Source: an uncultured bacterium (GTDB lineage Bacteria; Actinomycetota; Coriobacteriia; Coriobacteriales; Coriobacteriaceae). Taken from it: 51,715 bases of DNA. The translations under genes and the position numbers were made by a program. The notes beneath the pieces were generated by a model. The model saw only the letters and a program-made list of their open reading frames with translations. It had not been told where the DNA came from and did no database searches. Positions 41,133 through 49,831 of this stretch are shown here, one piece after another; the stretch's first letter is position 1; every line of letters begins with the position of its first letter. The DNA lies in NCBI GenBank assembly GCA_905215385.1, contig CAJMPY010000020.1, positions 1-51,715 on the forward strand, in the 5' to 3' direction.

Positions 41133-42113
41133 TTGGATATCATCGAGCTTTTAAAATCTGCCTTCATGGGCCTGGTCGAGGGCATCACCGAATGGCTGCC
41201 TGTTTCGTCGACCGGTCACATGATCTTGGTGGACGAGTTCGTCAAGATGAACGTGAGCGAGACGTTCTGGAACATGTTCCTGGTCGTGATTCAGCTTGGC
41301 GCCATTTTGGCCGTCTGTGTGCTGTTCTTCCATGAGCTCAATCCGTTCTCGCCCAGCAAGGGCAAGGAGGGCCGTCACGACACCTGGGTGCTGTGGGGCA
41401 AGATTGTGCTCGGTTGCATTCCTGCGGCGGCGATCGGCCTGCCGCTCAACGACTGGATGGAGGAGCATTTCTACAATGCTCCCGTCGTGGCGCTGGCGCT
41501 CATTGTGTACGGCGTGCTGTTTATCGTGATCGAGAACTGGCGCGCGAGCAAGCGCGAGGAAATGGCCGTTGCCGGTTCGTTTGGTTCGCGTGCTGTGGTG
41601 TCGGGTGAACGTCCCGCCGGTGCGCACTTTGCGGCGCCCGCCACGGCTACCGCTGAGGATGAGGACGATGACGAGAATCTGGACTTTGGTTCCATCGCCA
41701 CGCTCGAGGATCTAAGCTGGAAGACTGCGCTGGGTATCGGCTGCTTCCAAGTGCTTTCGCTGGTGCCTGGTACGTCTCGCTCCGGTTCTACCATCATCGG
41801 CGGCCTGCTTTTGGGCTGCACGCGCTCGGTGGCGTCTAAGTTCACGTTCTTCCTGGCCATCCCTGTCATGTTTGGCGCGAGTGCGCTCAAGCTGGTCAAG
41901 TACTTCATCAAGGGCGGCACGTTCGGCACCAACGAGATCGCCATCTTGGGCGTGGGCTGCGCCGTCGCCTTTGTGGTGTCGCTCATTGCCATCAAGTGGC
42001 TTATGGGCTTCGTTCGCCGTCACGACTTCAAGTGCTTCGGCGTCTACCGCATCATCCTGGGCATCGTGGTGCTCGCGTACTTCTTCGTTCTGGAGCCTAT
42101 GCTCGGCCTGTAA
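41133..42113 (+). CDS. uppP: Undecaprenyl-diphosphatase UppP (BacA)
   Basis: 326 aa membrane enzyme that recycles undecaprenyl pyrophosphate for wall synthesis and gives bacitracin resistance. Signature motifs EGITEWLPVSSTGHM near the N-terminus and PGTSRSGSTIIGG in the middle, plus several membrane spans. The start is a TTG at 41133 with GAGGGGG at 41121-41127; upstream in-frame codons are noncoding. An acidic insert of about 45 residues (AVAGSFGSRAVV to DEDDDENLDFG), between the cytoplasmic ends of two spans, is larger than in most UppP proteins (usually 260-290 aa). Monocistronic, closed by a terminator. Confidence 0.93.
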   Translation: MDIIELLKSAFMGLVEGITEWLPVSSTGHMILVDEFVKMNVSETFWNMFLVVIQLGAILAVCVLFFHELNPFSPSKGKEGRHDTWVLWGKIVLGCIPAAAIGLPLNDWMEEHFYNAPVVALALIVYGVLFIVIENWRASKREEMAVAGSFGSRAVVSGERPAGAHFAAPATATAEDEDDDENLDFGSIATLEDLSWKTALGIGCFQVLSLVPGTSRSGSTIIGGLLLGCTRSVASKFTFFLAIPVMFGASALKLVKYFIKGGTFGTNEIAILGVGCAVAFVVSLIAIKWLMGFVRRHDFKCFGVYRIILGIVVLAYFFVLEPMLGL

Positions 42114-42160
42114 CTTGGTTGACGCTGCGCGGCGGCCAGAGCGACAACTTGTCATTCAAC

Positions 42161-42201
42161 GAGGGCGGCATGACCAAAAGGTCTATGCTGCCCTCTTTTT
42201 T
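42161..42201 (+). terminator. Intrinsic terminator after uppP
   Basis: gagggcggcat (42161-42171) pairs with atgctgccctc (42185-42195), one G:U pair, and is followed by six T. Confidence 0.88.
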
Positions 42202-42248
42202 GGGCGATGGGGTGGGTCCGATGGTGGCGCACGGAGTCGCGGTGTGAT

Positions 42249-42279
42249 TTGCGTCGGTGTCCGTGCGGCTCGGTATACT
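42249..42279 (+). promoter_or_regulatory. Candidate promoter of the helicase gene
   Basis: TATACT (42274-42279) is a near-consensus -10 box 61 bases before the helicase ATG. A TTGCGT at 42249-42254 is the best -35 candidate, but the 19-base spacer is long. It follows the uppP terminator, consistent with a separate transcript. Confidence 0.35.
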
Positions 42280-42340
42280 GGTACGGCTCAAACTATGGCG
42301 CTGCCCGCAGGCGCGCCGTCCGTCAGATGAGGAGTCGCCC

Positions 42341-45241
42341 ATGACCCAGCCCCTGCCCTGGGAAAAGAATGCCGCGGTACCCGTGCCGCCCGCGCCGGAA
42401 CCCGTGCCGCTCGATGCATACACCGCCCCCGCCGCGCCGGAGTCCGAGCTCGTCCCGCTCGACATCTACGACGCTCCCGCGCCGGCGCCCAAGCCTGTCA
42501 AGCCGCTCGTCGACATCGACAGCCTTAACCCCGCCCAGCGCGAGGCCGTCCTGACCACCGAGGGCCCGTTGCTGGTCCTTGCCGGTGCTGGCTCGGGCAA
42601 GACCCGCGTCTTGACCTTCCGCATCGCTCATATGCTCGGCGACCTGGGCGTTAAGCCTTGGCAGGTTCTTGCCATCACGTTTACCAACAAGGCCGCTGCC
42701 GAGATGCGCGAGCGTCTGGCGGCACTCATCCCAAGCGGCACTCGTGGCATGTGGGTGTGCACCTTCCATGCCATGTGCGTGCGCATGCTGCGCGAGGACG
42801 CCGACCTGCTGGGCTATACCGGTCAGTTCACCATCTACGATGACGACGACTCAAAGCGCATGGTGCGCGACATTATGCAGGCGCTCGGCATTGAGCAAAA
42901 GCAGTTCCCCATCAACATGATCCGCAGCAAGATCAGCTCGGCCAAAAACGCCATGATTGGGCCCGAGGACATGCTCAAATCCGCTGACAGCCCCAATGAC
43001 AAAAAGGCCGCGCAGGTCTACTTGGAGCTGGAGCGCCGCCTGCGCGCCGCCAACGCGATGGACTTCGACGACCTGCTCGTGCGCACGCTCGAGCTGCTGC
43101 GCACCCGCCCCGAGGTGCTCGACAAGTATCAAGAGCGCTTCCGCTACATTAGCGTCGACGAGTATCAGGACACCAACCACGTCCAGTACGAGATCGCCAA
43201 CCTGCTGGCCGCCAAGTACCAAAACCTTATGGTCGTGGGCGACGACGACCAGTCCATTTACAGCTGGCGTGGCGCCGACATCACCAACATCCTGGACTTT
43301 GAGCAGGACTTTAAAAACTGCAAGACCGTCAAGCTGGAGCAGAACTATCGCTCTACGGGCCATATCCTGAGCGCCGCCAATGCCGTTGTTCGCCACAACT
43401 CGCAGCGCAAGGACAAGCGCCTGTTTACGGCCGAGGGCGATGGCGAGAAGATTCAGGCTTTCCAGGCAAGCGACGAGCGCGACGAGGGTCGCTGGATTGC
43501 CGGCGAGATCGAGAAGCTGCATGCCAAGGGTACGAGCTACGACGATATCGCCGTGTTCTACCGCACCAACGCCCAGTCGCGTATCCTCGAAGATATGTTC
43601 CTGCGCGCGGGCGTGCCCTACAAGATCGTCGGCGGCACGCGATTCTTCGACCGCGCCGAGATCCGCGATGTCATGGCCTACCTCAAGATGATCGTGAACC
43701 CGGCCGACGAGATGAGCGTCAAGCGCGTCATCAACACGCCGCGCCGCGGCATCGGCTCCACCTCGATCCAAAAGATCGAGCAGCTGGCGCGCGACAACCG
43801 CTGCTCGTTCTTCCAGGCCTGCGAGATCGCAACAGCCGAGACGGGCATGTTTAGTGCCAAGGTGCGCAACGGCCTGTCGAGTTTTGTGGCGCTGGTGCGC
43901 GAGGGCCGTCGCATGGACGGCGAGCTCAAGGATGTCGTCGAGATGATTGTCGACAAGACGGGCCTGCTGCAGGCGTTTCGCGCCGAGGGCACCATGGAGT
44001 CCGAGAGCCGCGCCGAGAACATCCAGGAATTCCTGGGCGTCGCCGCCGAATTTGAGGAGACGCACGAGGATATCGAGGGCACGCTCGAGAGTCTAGAAGA
44101 GCTGCGCGCAGCCGGTGTTGCCGACGTGCCTGCCGGCGCCGAGTCCGAGCCCGTCGTGGTGAGTGCGCCCACGCCTGAGCCGGGGCCGTCTGCACCGGCA
44201 TCCTCGTTTGAGGCACTCGTCGGCGCTCGTGACGCCGCGGGTTCCAATCCGCTCGATAGCCTAGCTGCCCCGGCGCTGTCTCCGCAGGATGCCCTGGCTG
44301 CCGCCATCGCGGGCAACGCCTATGTCGCGCCTACGGAGCTGCCGGCGGGCGCCGTGCATGCTGACGAGATTGAGCGCACTTACGGTCCGCTCACTTGTAA
44401 GGCGCTGCCGGCACTCATGGAGTGGCTGGCCCTGCGCTCCGACTTGGATTCCCTGGCCGGCGAGACGCATGCCATTACCATGATGACCATCCACTCCGCC
44501 AAGGGCCTGGAGTTCCCGGCGGTGTTCGTGGCCGGCATGGAGGAGGGTATCTTCCCGCACGTGCACGACTTTGGCGGCAGCGATGACCCGGGCAAGCTCG
44601 AGGAGGAGCGTCGCCTGGCCTACGTTGCCATTACGCGCGCTCGTAAGCGCCTGTTCTTGACCTATGCGGCCACGCGTCGCACCTACGGCTCGACTTCTGC
44701 CAACCCGCGTTCGCGTTTCCTCAACGAGATTCCGTTTGAGGACATCGAGTTTAGCGGCATCGGTTCTGCCGGTTTTGAGGGCACGGGTTGGGAGAAGCGC
44801 GGCGACCGCCACGGCACGTTTGGCTCGGGTATGGGCTCGGACATGTATGGCGGCAAGGTGTTTGGCTCGCATACGCGCTCGACCGGCGGTTCCGGTTCGC
44901 GCGGCGGATCGAGCTTCGACGATTTCTTTGGCGGCAGCAGCTATGGGACCGAGCGCCATCGTGGGGTCTCGCCCGACGCCGGCCGTGTTGCCTCGACCTT
45001 TGGCTCGGGCGCGCCGCGAGCCAAAAAGCCGTCGTCCAAGGTGTCGCCGACGGTGGAGCGCAAGGTCGATCGCGCCAGCGCGTCGCAGGACTTTGCCGCG
45101 GGCGATACCGTGAGCCACAAGACCTTTGGCACGGGTACCGTGATCTCGGTCGCCGGAGACATGATCGAGGTCCAGTTCGAAAAAACCGGCCAGACCAAAA
45201 AGCTGATGAAAGGTTTTGCACCGATCGTCAAGCTGTCGTGA
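42341..45241 (+). CDS. pcrA: PcrA/UvrD-type superfamily 1 DNA helicase
   Basis: 966 aa, 3'-5' helicase for excision repair, replication-fork restart and plasmid replication. Motifs in order: Q motif LNPAQREAV, Walker A GAGSGKT, Ia ITFTNKAAAEMRERL, II VDEYQDTN, III GDDDQSIYSWRGA, IV QNYRSTG, V TIHSAKGLEFP, VI YVAITRARKRL. The C-terminus has the PcrA-type Tudor-like end (FAAGDTVSHKTFGTG and following). Two unusual low-complexity parts: an N-terminal Ala/Pro-rich extension of about 60 residues before the Q motif, and an Ala/Pro/Ser-rich insertion of about 90 residues upstream of motif V. Start ATG 42341 has GAGGAG six bases upstream. Confidence 0.93.
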   Translation: MTQPLPWEKNAAVPVPPAPEPVPLDAYTAPAAPESELVPLDIYDAPAPAPKPVKPLVDIDSLNPAQREAVLTTEGPLLVLAGAGSGKTRVLTFRIAHMLGDLGVKPWQVLAITFTNKAAAEMRERLAALIPSGTRGMWVCTFHAMCVRMLREDADLLGYTGQFTIYDDDDSKRMVRDIMQALGIEQKQFPINMIRSKISSAKNAMIGPEDMLKSADSPNDKKAAQVYLELERRLRAANAMDFDDLLVRTLELLRTRPEVLDKYQERFRYISVDEYQDTNHVQYEIANLLAAKYQNLMVVGDDDQSIYSWRGADITNILDFEQDFKNCKTVKLEQNYRSTGHILSAANAVVRHNSQRKDKRLFTAEGDGEKIQAFQASDERDEGRWIAGEIEKLHAKGTSYDDIAVFYRTNAQSRILEDMFLRAGVPYKIVGGTRFFDRAEIRDVMAYLKMIVNPADEMSVKRVINTPRRGIGSTSIQKIEQLARDNRCSFFQACEIATAETGMFSAKVRNGLSSFVALVREGRRMDGELKDVVEMIVDKTGLLQAFRAEGTMESESRAENIQEFLGVAAEFEETHEDIEGTLESLEELRAAGVADVPAGAESEPVVVSAPTPEPGPSAPASSFEALVGARDAAGSNPLDSLAAPALSPQDALAAAIAGNAYVAPTELPAGAVHADEIERTYGPLTCKALPALMEWLALRSDLDSLAGETHAITMMTIHSAKGLEFPAVFVAGMEEGIFPHVHDFGGSDDPGKLEEERRLAYVAITRARKRLFLTYAATRRTYGSTSANPRSRFLNEIPFEDIEFSGIGSAGFEGTGWEKRGDRHGTFGSGMGSDMYGGKVFGSHTRSTGGSGSRGGSSFDDFFGGSSYGTERHRGVSPDAGRVASTFGSGAPRAKKPSSKVSPTVERKVDRASASQDFAAGDTVSHKTFGTGTVISVAGDMIEVQFEKTGQTKKLMKGFAPIVKLS

Positions 45242-45248
45242 TCCCGGC

Positions 45249-45378
45249 GGCCCCGGACAGGCGCCATGGACAACATCGCCTGCTCGGACAGTCCTGACTC
45301 GCACGGAGAGCACATTAAGTGCTCTCCGGCTCGTGCGGAACTCGCGATCGACGTTGCCCATGGCGCCTGTCCGGGGCC
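45249..45378. repeat. Foldback element, single copy (family 3)
   Basis: 130 bases after the helicase stop. Outer arms 45249-45274 and 45353-45378 (ggccccggacaggcgccatg and onward) pair over 26 bp with one mismatch. The central stem is ggagagcac (45305-45313) with gtgctctcc (45319-45327), itself flanked by cgcac with gtgcg. There is no T run after it, and a true terminator follows at 45465. Only one copy in the window. Confidence 0.85.
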
Positions 45379-45464
45379 TTGGTCAACGTTGCTGTACGAC
45401 CGTTACTCTGCTCGGTCGCTTTTTGATCTGGAGAGCCGGGTGGGCTGATAAATAGATATGAGTT

Positions 45465-45500
45465 GGGGCTCTCCCGTACATGGACGGGGGAGCCCCTTGT
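45465..45500. terminator. Terminator between pcrA and manA
   Basis: ggggctctcccgt (45465-45477) with acgggggagcccc (45484-45496), one G:U pair, six-base loop, followed by ttgttgcgtttg. Convergent region, so it could serve both genes. Confidence 0.7.
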
Positions 45501-45523
45501 TGCGTTTGGGTTGTTGGTGCGAT

Positions 45524-46456
45524 CTACAGGTGCGAGACGATCAGTTCCATCTTGCCTTCGAGGTCAATGTCGCTGACGGTGCTCGGAGCTAGCAGGTGGC
45601 TTCCCTTGTGGACGGGGTCGCCGCAGACGGTGCCTTCGCCGTCGATGACCGACAGACACATGAAGGGCCAGCGCTGGTCGAGGGTCTTGCTGCCGTCGAC
45701 GCGCACGCGATCGACGGTGTAGCAGGGGTTGGACTCGAGCTCGGTCACGCCATCGACCTCGGGCGCGGTCACCGTGCCGTCGGTCGGAGCCTGCGCGTTA
45801 AAGTCGATGCAATCGAGGCTCTGCTCAATGTGCAGCGGGCGCAGCTTGCCGTCGGTGCCGGGGCGGTCGTAGTCGTACAGGCGATACGTCACGTCGCTCG
45901 ATTGCTGCGTCTCTAAAATGAGCGTGCCGGTCTTGATGGCGTGCACGGTACCGGAATCAATCTGGAAAAAGTCACCCTTGTGAATCGGCAGCACGTTGAG
46001 CATGTCGTCCCAGCGGCCGTCTTCGATCATCTGTGCGGCCTCGGCACGATCCTTGGCGCGCTGCCCGACGATAATCGTGGCGCCGGGCTCGCAGTCCAGC
46101 ACGTACCAGCACTCGGTCTTGCCCAGGCTACCGTTCTCATGCTCGGCGGCGTACTCGTCGTCGGGGTGAATCTGGATCGAAAGGTCGTCCTTGGCGTCCA
46201 GGATCTTAATGAGCAGCGGGAACTCCTTGCCCTCGCAGTTGCCAAAGAGCTCGCGGTGCTCGGCCCACAGCCACGACAGTGTGTGGCCGGCATACGGGCC
46301 CTCCGCGATCTGGCAGTCGCCGTTGGGGTGGGCCGAGATAGCCCAACACTCACCGATGGGACCCTCGGGAATGTCGTAACCAAACACGGTCTCCAGCTGG
46401 CGGCCGCCCCAGATCTTCTCGTGGAAGATCGGCGTGAGTTTAATCAAATCGGACAT
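45524..46456 (-). CDS. manA: Mannose-6-phosphate isomerase, class I
   Basis: 310 aa cupin enzyme, the short Bacillus-type ManA, that interconverts mannose-6-phosphate and fructose-6-phosphate. Zinc-site motifs: SIQIHPDDEYA and KTECWYVLDC with the Gln, His and Glu ligands, and FFQIDSGTVHAI with the second His. The N-terminus IFHEKIWGGRQLE is family-typical. Start ATG 46456 has GGGAG nine bases upstream; an earlier ATG at 46462 is too close to it. Its upstream neighbour on the same strand is a GntR-family regulator 72 bases away, which may control it. Confidence 0.92.
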   Translation of the reverse strand: MSDLIKLTPIFHEKIWGGRQLETVFGYDIPEGPIGECWAISAHPNGDCQIAEGPYAGHTLSWLWAEHRELFGNCEGKEFPLLIKILDAKDDLSIQIHPDDEYAAEHENGSLGKTECWYVLDCEPGATIIVGQRAKDRAEAAQMIEDGRWDDMLNVLPIHKGDFFQIDSGTVHAIKTGTLILETQQSSDVTYRLYDYDRPGTDGKLRPLHIEQSLDCIDFNAQAPTDGTVTAPEVDGVTELESNPCYTVDRVRVDGSKTLDQRWPFMCLSVIDGEGTVCGDPVHKGSHLLAPSTVSDIDLEGKMELIVSHL

Positions 46457-46528
46457 GTGCATACTCCCATAAGGTTGTGCGGGTGCCGCGTAAGACAGCT
46501 CAAAACGAGCACCCACCGGATTGCAAAA

Positions 46529-47248
46529 CTAGGCCAGCGTTACGTTGTGTAGCTCAAAGCGGTCGCCTACGTTGTGTGAGATAGAATATTCAAACGCGGT
46601 GCCGCTATCCAAGAAGCCAATCTGGTTGAGTTCGAGCAGGGGAGAGCCGGGTTTGGTGTCCAGACGCTTAGCCTCTTCCTCAGTTGCCGCGACGGCGCGA
46701 ATGGTACGGTGGAAACTCGAGATCTTGAGTCCGCACTGCTTGCGGATGAAGCTGTAGACCGACGCGTACAGGTCTTTTTTCTTAAGACCCGGAATCAGCT
46801 CGAGTGGCATATAGGTGTACTCGATAACGATGGGCTGACCATCGACCTCGCGTACGCGCACGATGTGATAGGCAAAGTCGTCTTCGGCCATTCCCAGCTG
46901 GGTCGCAACCTCTGCCGGCGGATTGACGATCGAGAAATCGTAGACCACCGAGGTCACCTTCTCCCCGCGATGCTCGTACGAAAAGCCTTGGGCTCGGTCG
47001 TTCTTGCCTTGGAAAAACACCTGGCTGGGAAGCCCCGCCGTGTCCTTGACGTAGGTGCCCGATCCGCGGCGACTTGTGACCAGGCCCTCCTCGGTGATCT
47101 GCTCGATCGCGCGCTTGACGGTGATCTTGGAAACGCTATACAGCTCGCAAAACTCTACGACGGTGGGCAGTTTGTCGCCCGGCTTAAGGGAGCCGTCCTC
47201 GATGCTTCGACGGATATCTGCAGCTATCGCCTCGTATTTGGGAATCAT
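46529..47248 (-). CDS. GntR-family regulator with UTRA domain
   Basis: 239 aa. N-terminal winged helix (PKYEAIAADIRRSIEDG, LKPGDKLPTVVEFCELYSVS, VKRAIEQITEEGLVTSRRGSG), then a UTRA effector-binding domain from about 80. This is the HutC subgroup, whose members sense sugar phosphates or amino-acid derivatives. Co-directional with manA just downstream and divergent from the ROK kinase, so a sugar-phosphate effector is a natural guess. GGAGG ribosome site (47250-47254 on the minus strand). A symmetric site (47368-47382) lies about 120 bases upstream. Confidence 0.9.
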   Translation of the reverse strand: MIPKYEAIAADIRRSIEDGSLKPGDKLPTVVEFCELYSVSKITVKRAIEQITEEGLVTSRRGSGTYVKDTAGLPSQVFFQGKNDRAQGFSYEHRGEKVTSVVYDFSIVNPPAEVATQLGMAEDDFAYHIVRVREVDGQPIVIEYTYMPLELIPGLKKKDLYASVYSFIRKQCGLKISSFHRTIRAVAATEEEAKRLDTKPGSPLLELNQIGFLDSGTAFEYSISHNVGDRFELHNVTLA

Positions 47249-47367
47249 GGAACCTCCTTTCCGGCTTGATTGAGTACAGAAGAAAGTATAGTCAACACCT
47301 AAGCATCCCTATTGCGTTTTTGAAAAGTTCGAGAAAGGTTTAATTAAAAAACGCTTCTCTTTAAAAA

Positions 47368-47382
47368 CTAGAGCGCTCTAAA
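47368..47382. promoter_or_regulatory. Symmetric site in the gntR-glcK divergent region (47249-47588)
   Basis: The perfect palindrome tagagcgctcta (47369-47380) is flanked by c and a. A looser inverted pair, gcgttttt (47314-47321) and aaaaacgc (47347-47354), lies beside it. HutC-type regulators bind palindromes with a TCTAGA-like centre, so this is a candidate operator. Closer to glcK are hairpins aaacctg/caggttt (about 47509-47535) and ttgcctg/caggcaa (about 47526-47556), one with a T run, perhaps a leader attenuator. No gene is seen in the 340 bases. Confidence 0.45.
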
Positions 47383-47588
47383 TGAATATGCACTCGAATA
47401 ATGTGGTATTGAGCAAATTGATTGGCTCGAGGACGGGGCTGGGCTGTTTTGCCGCCCAGCGAACCGAATCTCATGCTTTGAGTTTCCCCAGATAAAACCC
47501 GCCAAAACAAACCTGTCCCTTTTTGGCAGGTTTTTGCCTGGGGAGCGGTACCATACAGGCAATGTTTAAACGAGAAAGGCGGGCTCCC

Positions 47589-48542
47589 ATGGAACCTAAG
47601 CAGTACTACATCGGCATTGACGTCGGCGGCACTTCGGTTAAGGAGGGCCTGTTCGACGAGGACGGCAACCTGCTGGCCAAGGCCAGCGTGCCCACGCCTC
47701 CCATCGTTGATGCTGCGGGCTTTGCCGCGGTGACCGAAGCTATCGACCAGGTGGTCGCCAAGGCCCAGATTCCGCGTGCCTTTGTGGCGGGCATTGGTCT
47801 GGCCGTTCCGTGCCCCATCCCGGCATCGGGCGATGCCAAGGTCAAGGCCAACATTGCCATTAACCTGCCCGAGCTGAGAGTCGCCATTCAGGAGCACTGC
47901 CCCGACGCGGTCGTTAAGTACGAGAACGATGCCAACGCCGCTGCCATGGGCGAGGCCTGGCTCGGCTCTGCCAAGGGCGTACAGAACGTGGTGATGGTCA
48001 CCATTGGTACCGGCGTGGGCGGCGGCGTTATCGTTAACGGCGACGTGGTATCAGGCGTTGTGGGCGCCGGCGGCGAGATTGGCCACATGTGCCTGAACCC
48101 GGCTGAGGAACGCACCTGCGGCTGCGGCGGCCATGGCCATCTGGAGCAGTATTCCAGCGCCACCGGCGTGGTGAGCAACTACCTTGCCGAGTGCGAAAAG
48201 GCGGGCGTCGAGCCCATCGAGCTGACCGGCCCCTCCGATTCCAAGGACGTGTTCCAGGCCTGCCGCGAGGGCGACAAGCTCGCGCTGGCCGCGGCCGATA
48301 CCATGGCCGACTATCTCGGCCGCGCACTGGCGCTTATTGCCAACGTGGTTGATCCCGAGATGTTCCTCATCGGCGGCGGCGCCTCCGCCTCGGCCGATGT
48401 CTACCTCGACAAGGTTCGCGAGCACTTTAAGCAGTACGCGCTTTCCGCCTCGCGCGAGACGCCCATTAAGGTCGCTTCGCTCGGAAACGACGCCGGCATC
48501 ATCGGTGCCGCCTACGTAGCCCTGCGCGCCGCCGGCAAATAG
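47589..48542 (+). CDS. glcK: ROK-family glucokinase
   Basis: 317 aa. ATP-binding DVGGTSVKEG at 10-19, the sugar-binding NDANAAAMGE with the catalytic Asp, GTGVGGGVIVNG, and the ROK zinc motif GHMCLNPAEERTCGCGGHGH with its cysteines. Phosphorylates glucose (or a related sugar) using ATP. Next to manA and a GntR regulator across a divergent region, it suggests local control of hexose entry into glycolysis. ATG 47589 has GAAAGG about ten bases before. N-acetylmannosamine or fructose kinase activity is a less likely alternative. Confidence 0.88.
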   Translation: MEPKQYYIGIDVGGTSVKEGLFDEDGNLLAKASVPTPPIVDAAGFAAVTEAIDQVVAKAQIPRAFVAGIGLAVPCPIPASGDAKVKANIAINLPELRVAIQEHCPDAVVKYENDANAAAMGEAWLGSAKGVQNVVMVTIGTGVGGGVIVNGDVVSGVVGAGGEIGHMCLNPAEERTCGCGGHGHLEQYSSATGVVSNYLAECEKAGVEPIELTGPSDSKDVFQACREGDKLALAAADTMADYLGRALALIANVVDPEMFLIGGGASASADVYLDKVREHFKQYALSASRETPIKVASLGNDAGIIGAAYVALRAAGK

Positions 48543-48543
48543 C

Positions 48544-48590
48544 TGGTGCAAGGGGGACAGGTTACTTTGCACCAACATGGTGCAAAAGGG
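48544..48590. repeat. Short hairpin with an extra half-site after glcK
   Basis: tggtgcaa (48544-48551) pairs perfectly with ttgcacca (48567-48574) around gggggacaggttact; a third half-site tggtgcaa, followed by aagggacag, follows at once (48578). The loop motif GGGACAG recurs in both. Similar in size and style to family A hairpins, but a different sequence. Confidence 0.65.
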
Positions 48591-48710
48591 ACAGCCTTGG
48601 CCCCCGTGCCTGCGCCCCAAAATATGCCGTGGCCCTTCCGTCTGCGAAGGCTCGGCATCGGCGTGCTACCATAGCTACGTCCAAGTACACATATCAAGTG
48701 GAGGATATCC

Positions 48711-49634
48711 ATGGCAAACGTTCTTGTCTTTGGTCACCAGAACCCCGATAACGACGCCATCATGAGCGCCGTCGTCCTGTCCCAGCTGCTCAACCAGGTT
48801 GAGTATGCCGGCAACACCTACGAGGCCTGCGCCCTTGGTCAGCTTCCGGCAGAGTCCGCCAAGCTGCTCGCCGACGCCGGCATTGCCGAGCCCCGCGTGA
48901 TTGAGTCCGTCGAGGCCGGTCAGCTTGTCGTCCTCACCGACCACAACGAGTCCGCCCAGTCCGTCGCGGGCCTTAAGGACGCCACGGTCTTTGGCGTCGT
49001 CGACCATCACCGCATCGGCGACTTCGAGACCGCCGGCCCGCTGCATTACATCTGCCTGCCCTGGGGCTCCAGCTGCACCATCGTCACCAAGCTCGCCGGC
49101 GTGCTCGGCGTTGAGCTTTCCGACGTACAGGCCAAGCTGCTGCTCTCGGCCATGATGACCGACACGCTCATGCTCAAGAGCCCCACCACCACCGATGTCG
49201 ACCGCGCCGTCGCCGCCAAGCTCGGCGAGCAGGTGGGCGTCGACCCGGTCAAGTTTGGCATGGAGGTCTTCCTCACCCGTCCGTCCGGCTCCTTCACTGC
49301 AGCCGAGATGGTCGGCAACGACATCAAGATGTTCGAGCCCGCTGGCAAGAAGCTGCTCATTGGCCAGTACGAGACCGTCGACAAGAGCCGCGCACTCGGC
49401 ATGATCGACGAGATCCGCGAGGCCATGCGCGCCTACGCCGCCGAGAAGGGCGCCGACGGCATTGTCCTGTGCATCACCGACATCATGGAGGAGGGCTCGC
49501 AGGTCCTGCTCGAGGGCGAGACCGAGGCTGCTCAGAAGGGCCTGGGCATTGCCGATGAGTACGACGGCGTCTGGATGCCGGGCGTCCTCTCCCGTAAGAA
49601 GCAGGTCGCTGCCCCCATCATGGCCGCCTGCTAG
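48711..49634 (+). CDS. ppaC: Manganese-dependent inorganic pyrophosphatase
   Basis: 307 aa, DHH superfamily family II PPase that hydrolyses PPi released by biosynthesis. Motifs: VFGHQNPDNDAI near the N-terminus, LTDHNES, VVDHHRIGDF (the DHH box), SAMMTDTLMLKSPTTT and the C-terminal lobe ending SRKKQVAAPI, the SRK substrate-binding motif. GGAGG-like ribosome site. Ends in a clear terminator. The pyrophosphate made by several his, pur and tRNA enzymes feeds this enzyme, but the link is general, not regulatory. Confidence 0.96.
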   Translation: MANVLVFGHQNPDNDAIMSAVVLSQLLNQVEYAGNTYEACALGQLPAESAKLLADAGIAEPRVIESVEAGQLVVLTDHNESAQSVAGLKDATVFGVVDHHRIGDFETAGPLHYICLPWGSSCTIVTKLAGVLGVELSDVQAKLLLSAMMTDTLMLKSPTTTDVDRAVAAKLGEQVGVDPVKFGMEVFLTRPSGSFTAAEMVGNDIKMFEPAGKKLLIGQYETVDKSRALGMIDEIREAMRAYAAEKGADGIVLCITDIMEEGSQVLLEGETEAAQKGLGIADEYDGVWMPGVLSRKKQVAAPIMAAC

Positions 49635-49653
49635 GTTTAGTTGACCGAACGCC

Positions 49654-49693
49654 ACGACCGGATCGCGGACGCCCCGCGCTCCGGTCGTTTTTT
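49654..49693 (+). terminator. Intrinsic terminator after ppaC
   Basis: acgaccgga (49654-49662) pairs with tccggtcgt (49680-49688), with a short inner stem gcgg/ccgc, then six T (49688-49693). Confidence 0.9.
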
Positions 49694-49831
49694 GTGCACG
49701 GCGCCGCGTCGTCTCCCGGACAGGCGTGCCCGTGCCGTTGAGCAAATAATGTTCAACCTGTGGTTCCGCTTTTCGGCCACGCCTGCGTGCTTGTCGTGCA
49801 GGGTAGGCTAGATGCAAGCGTAATACGTTAG

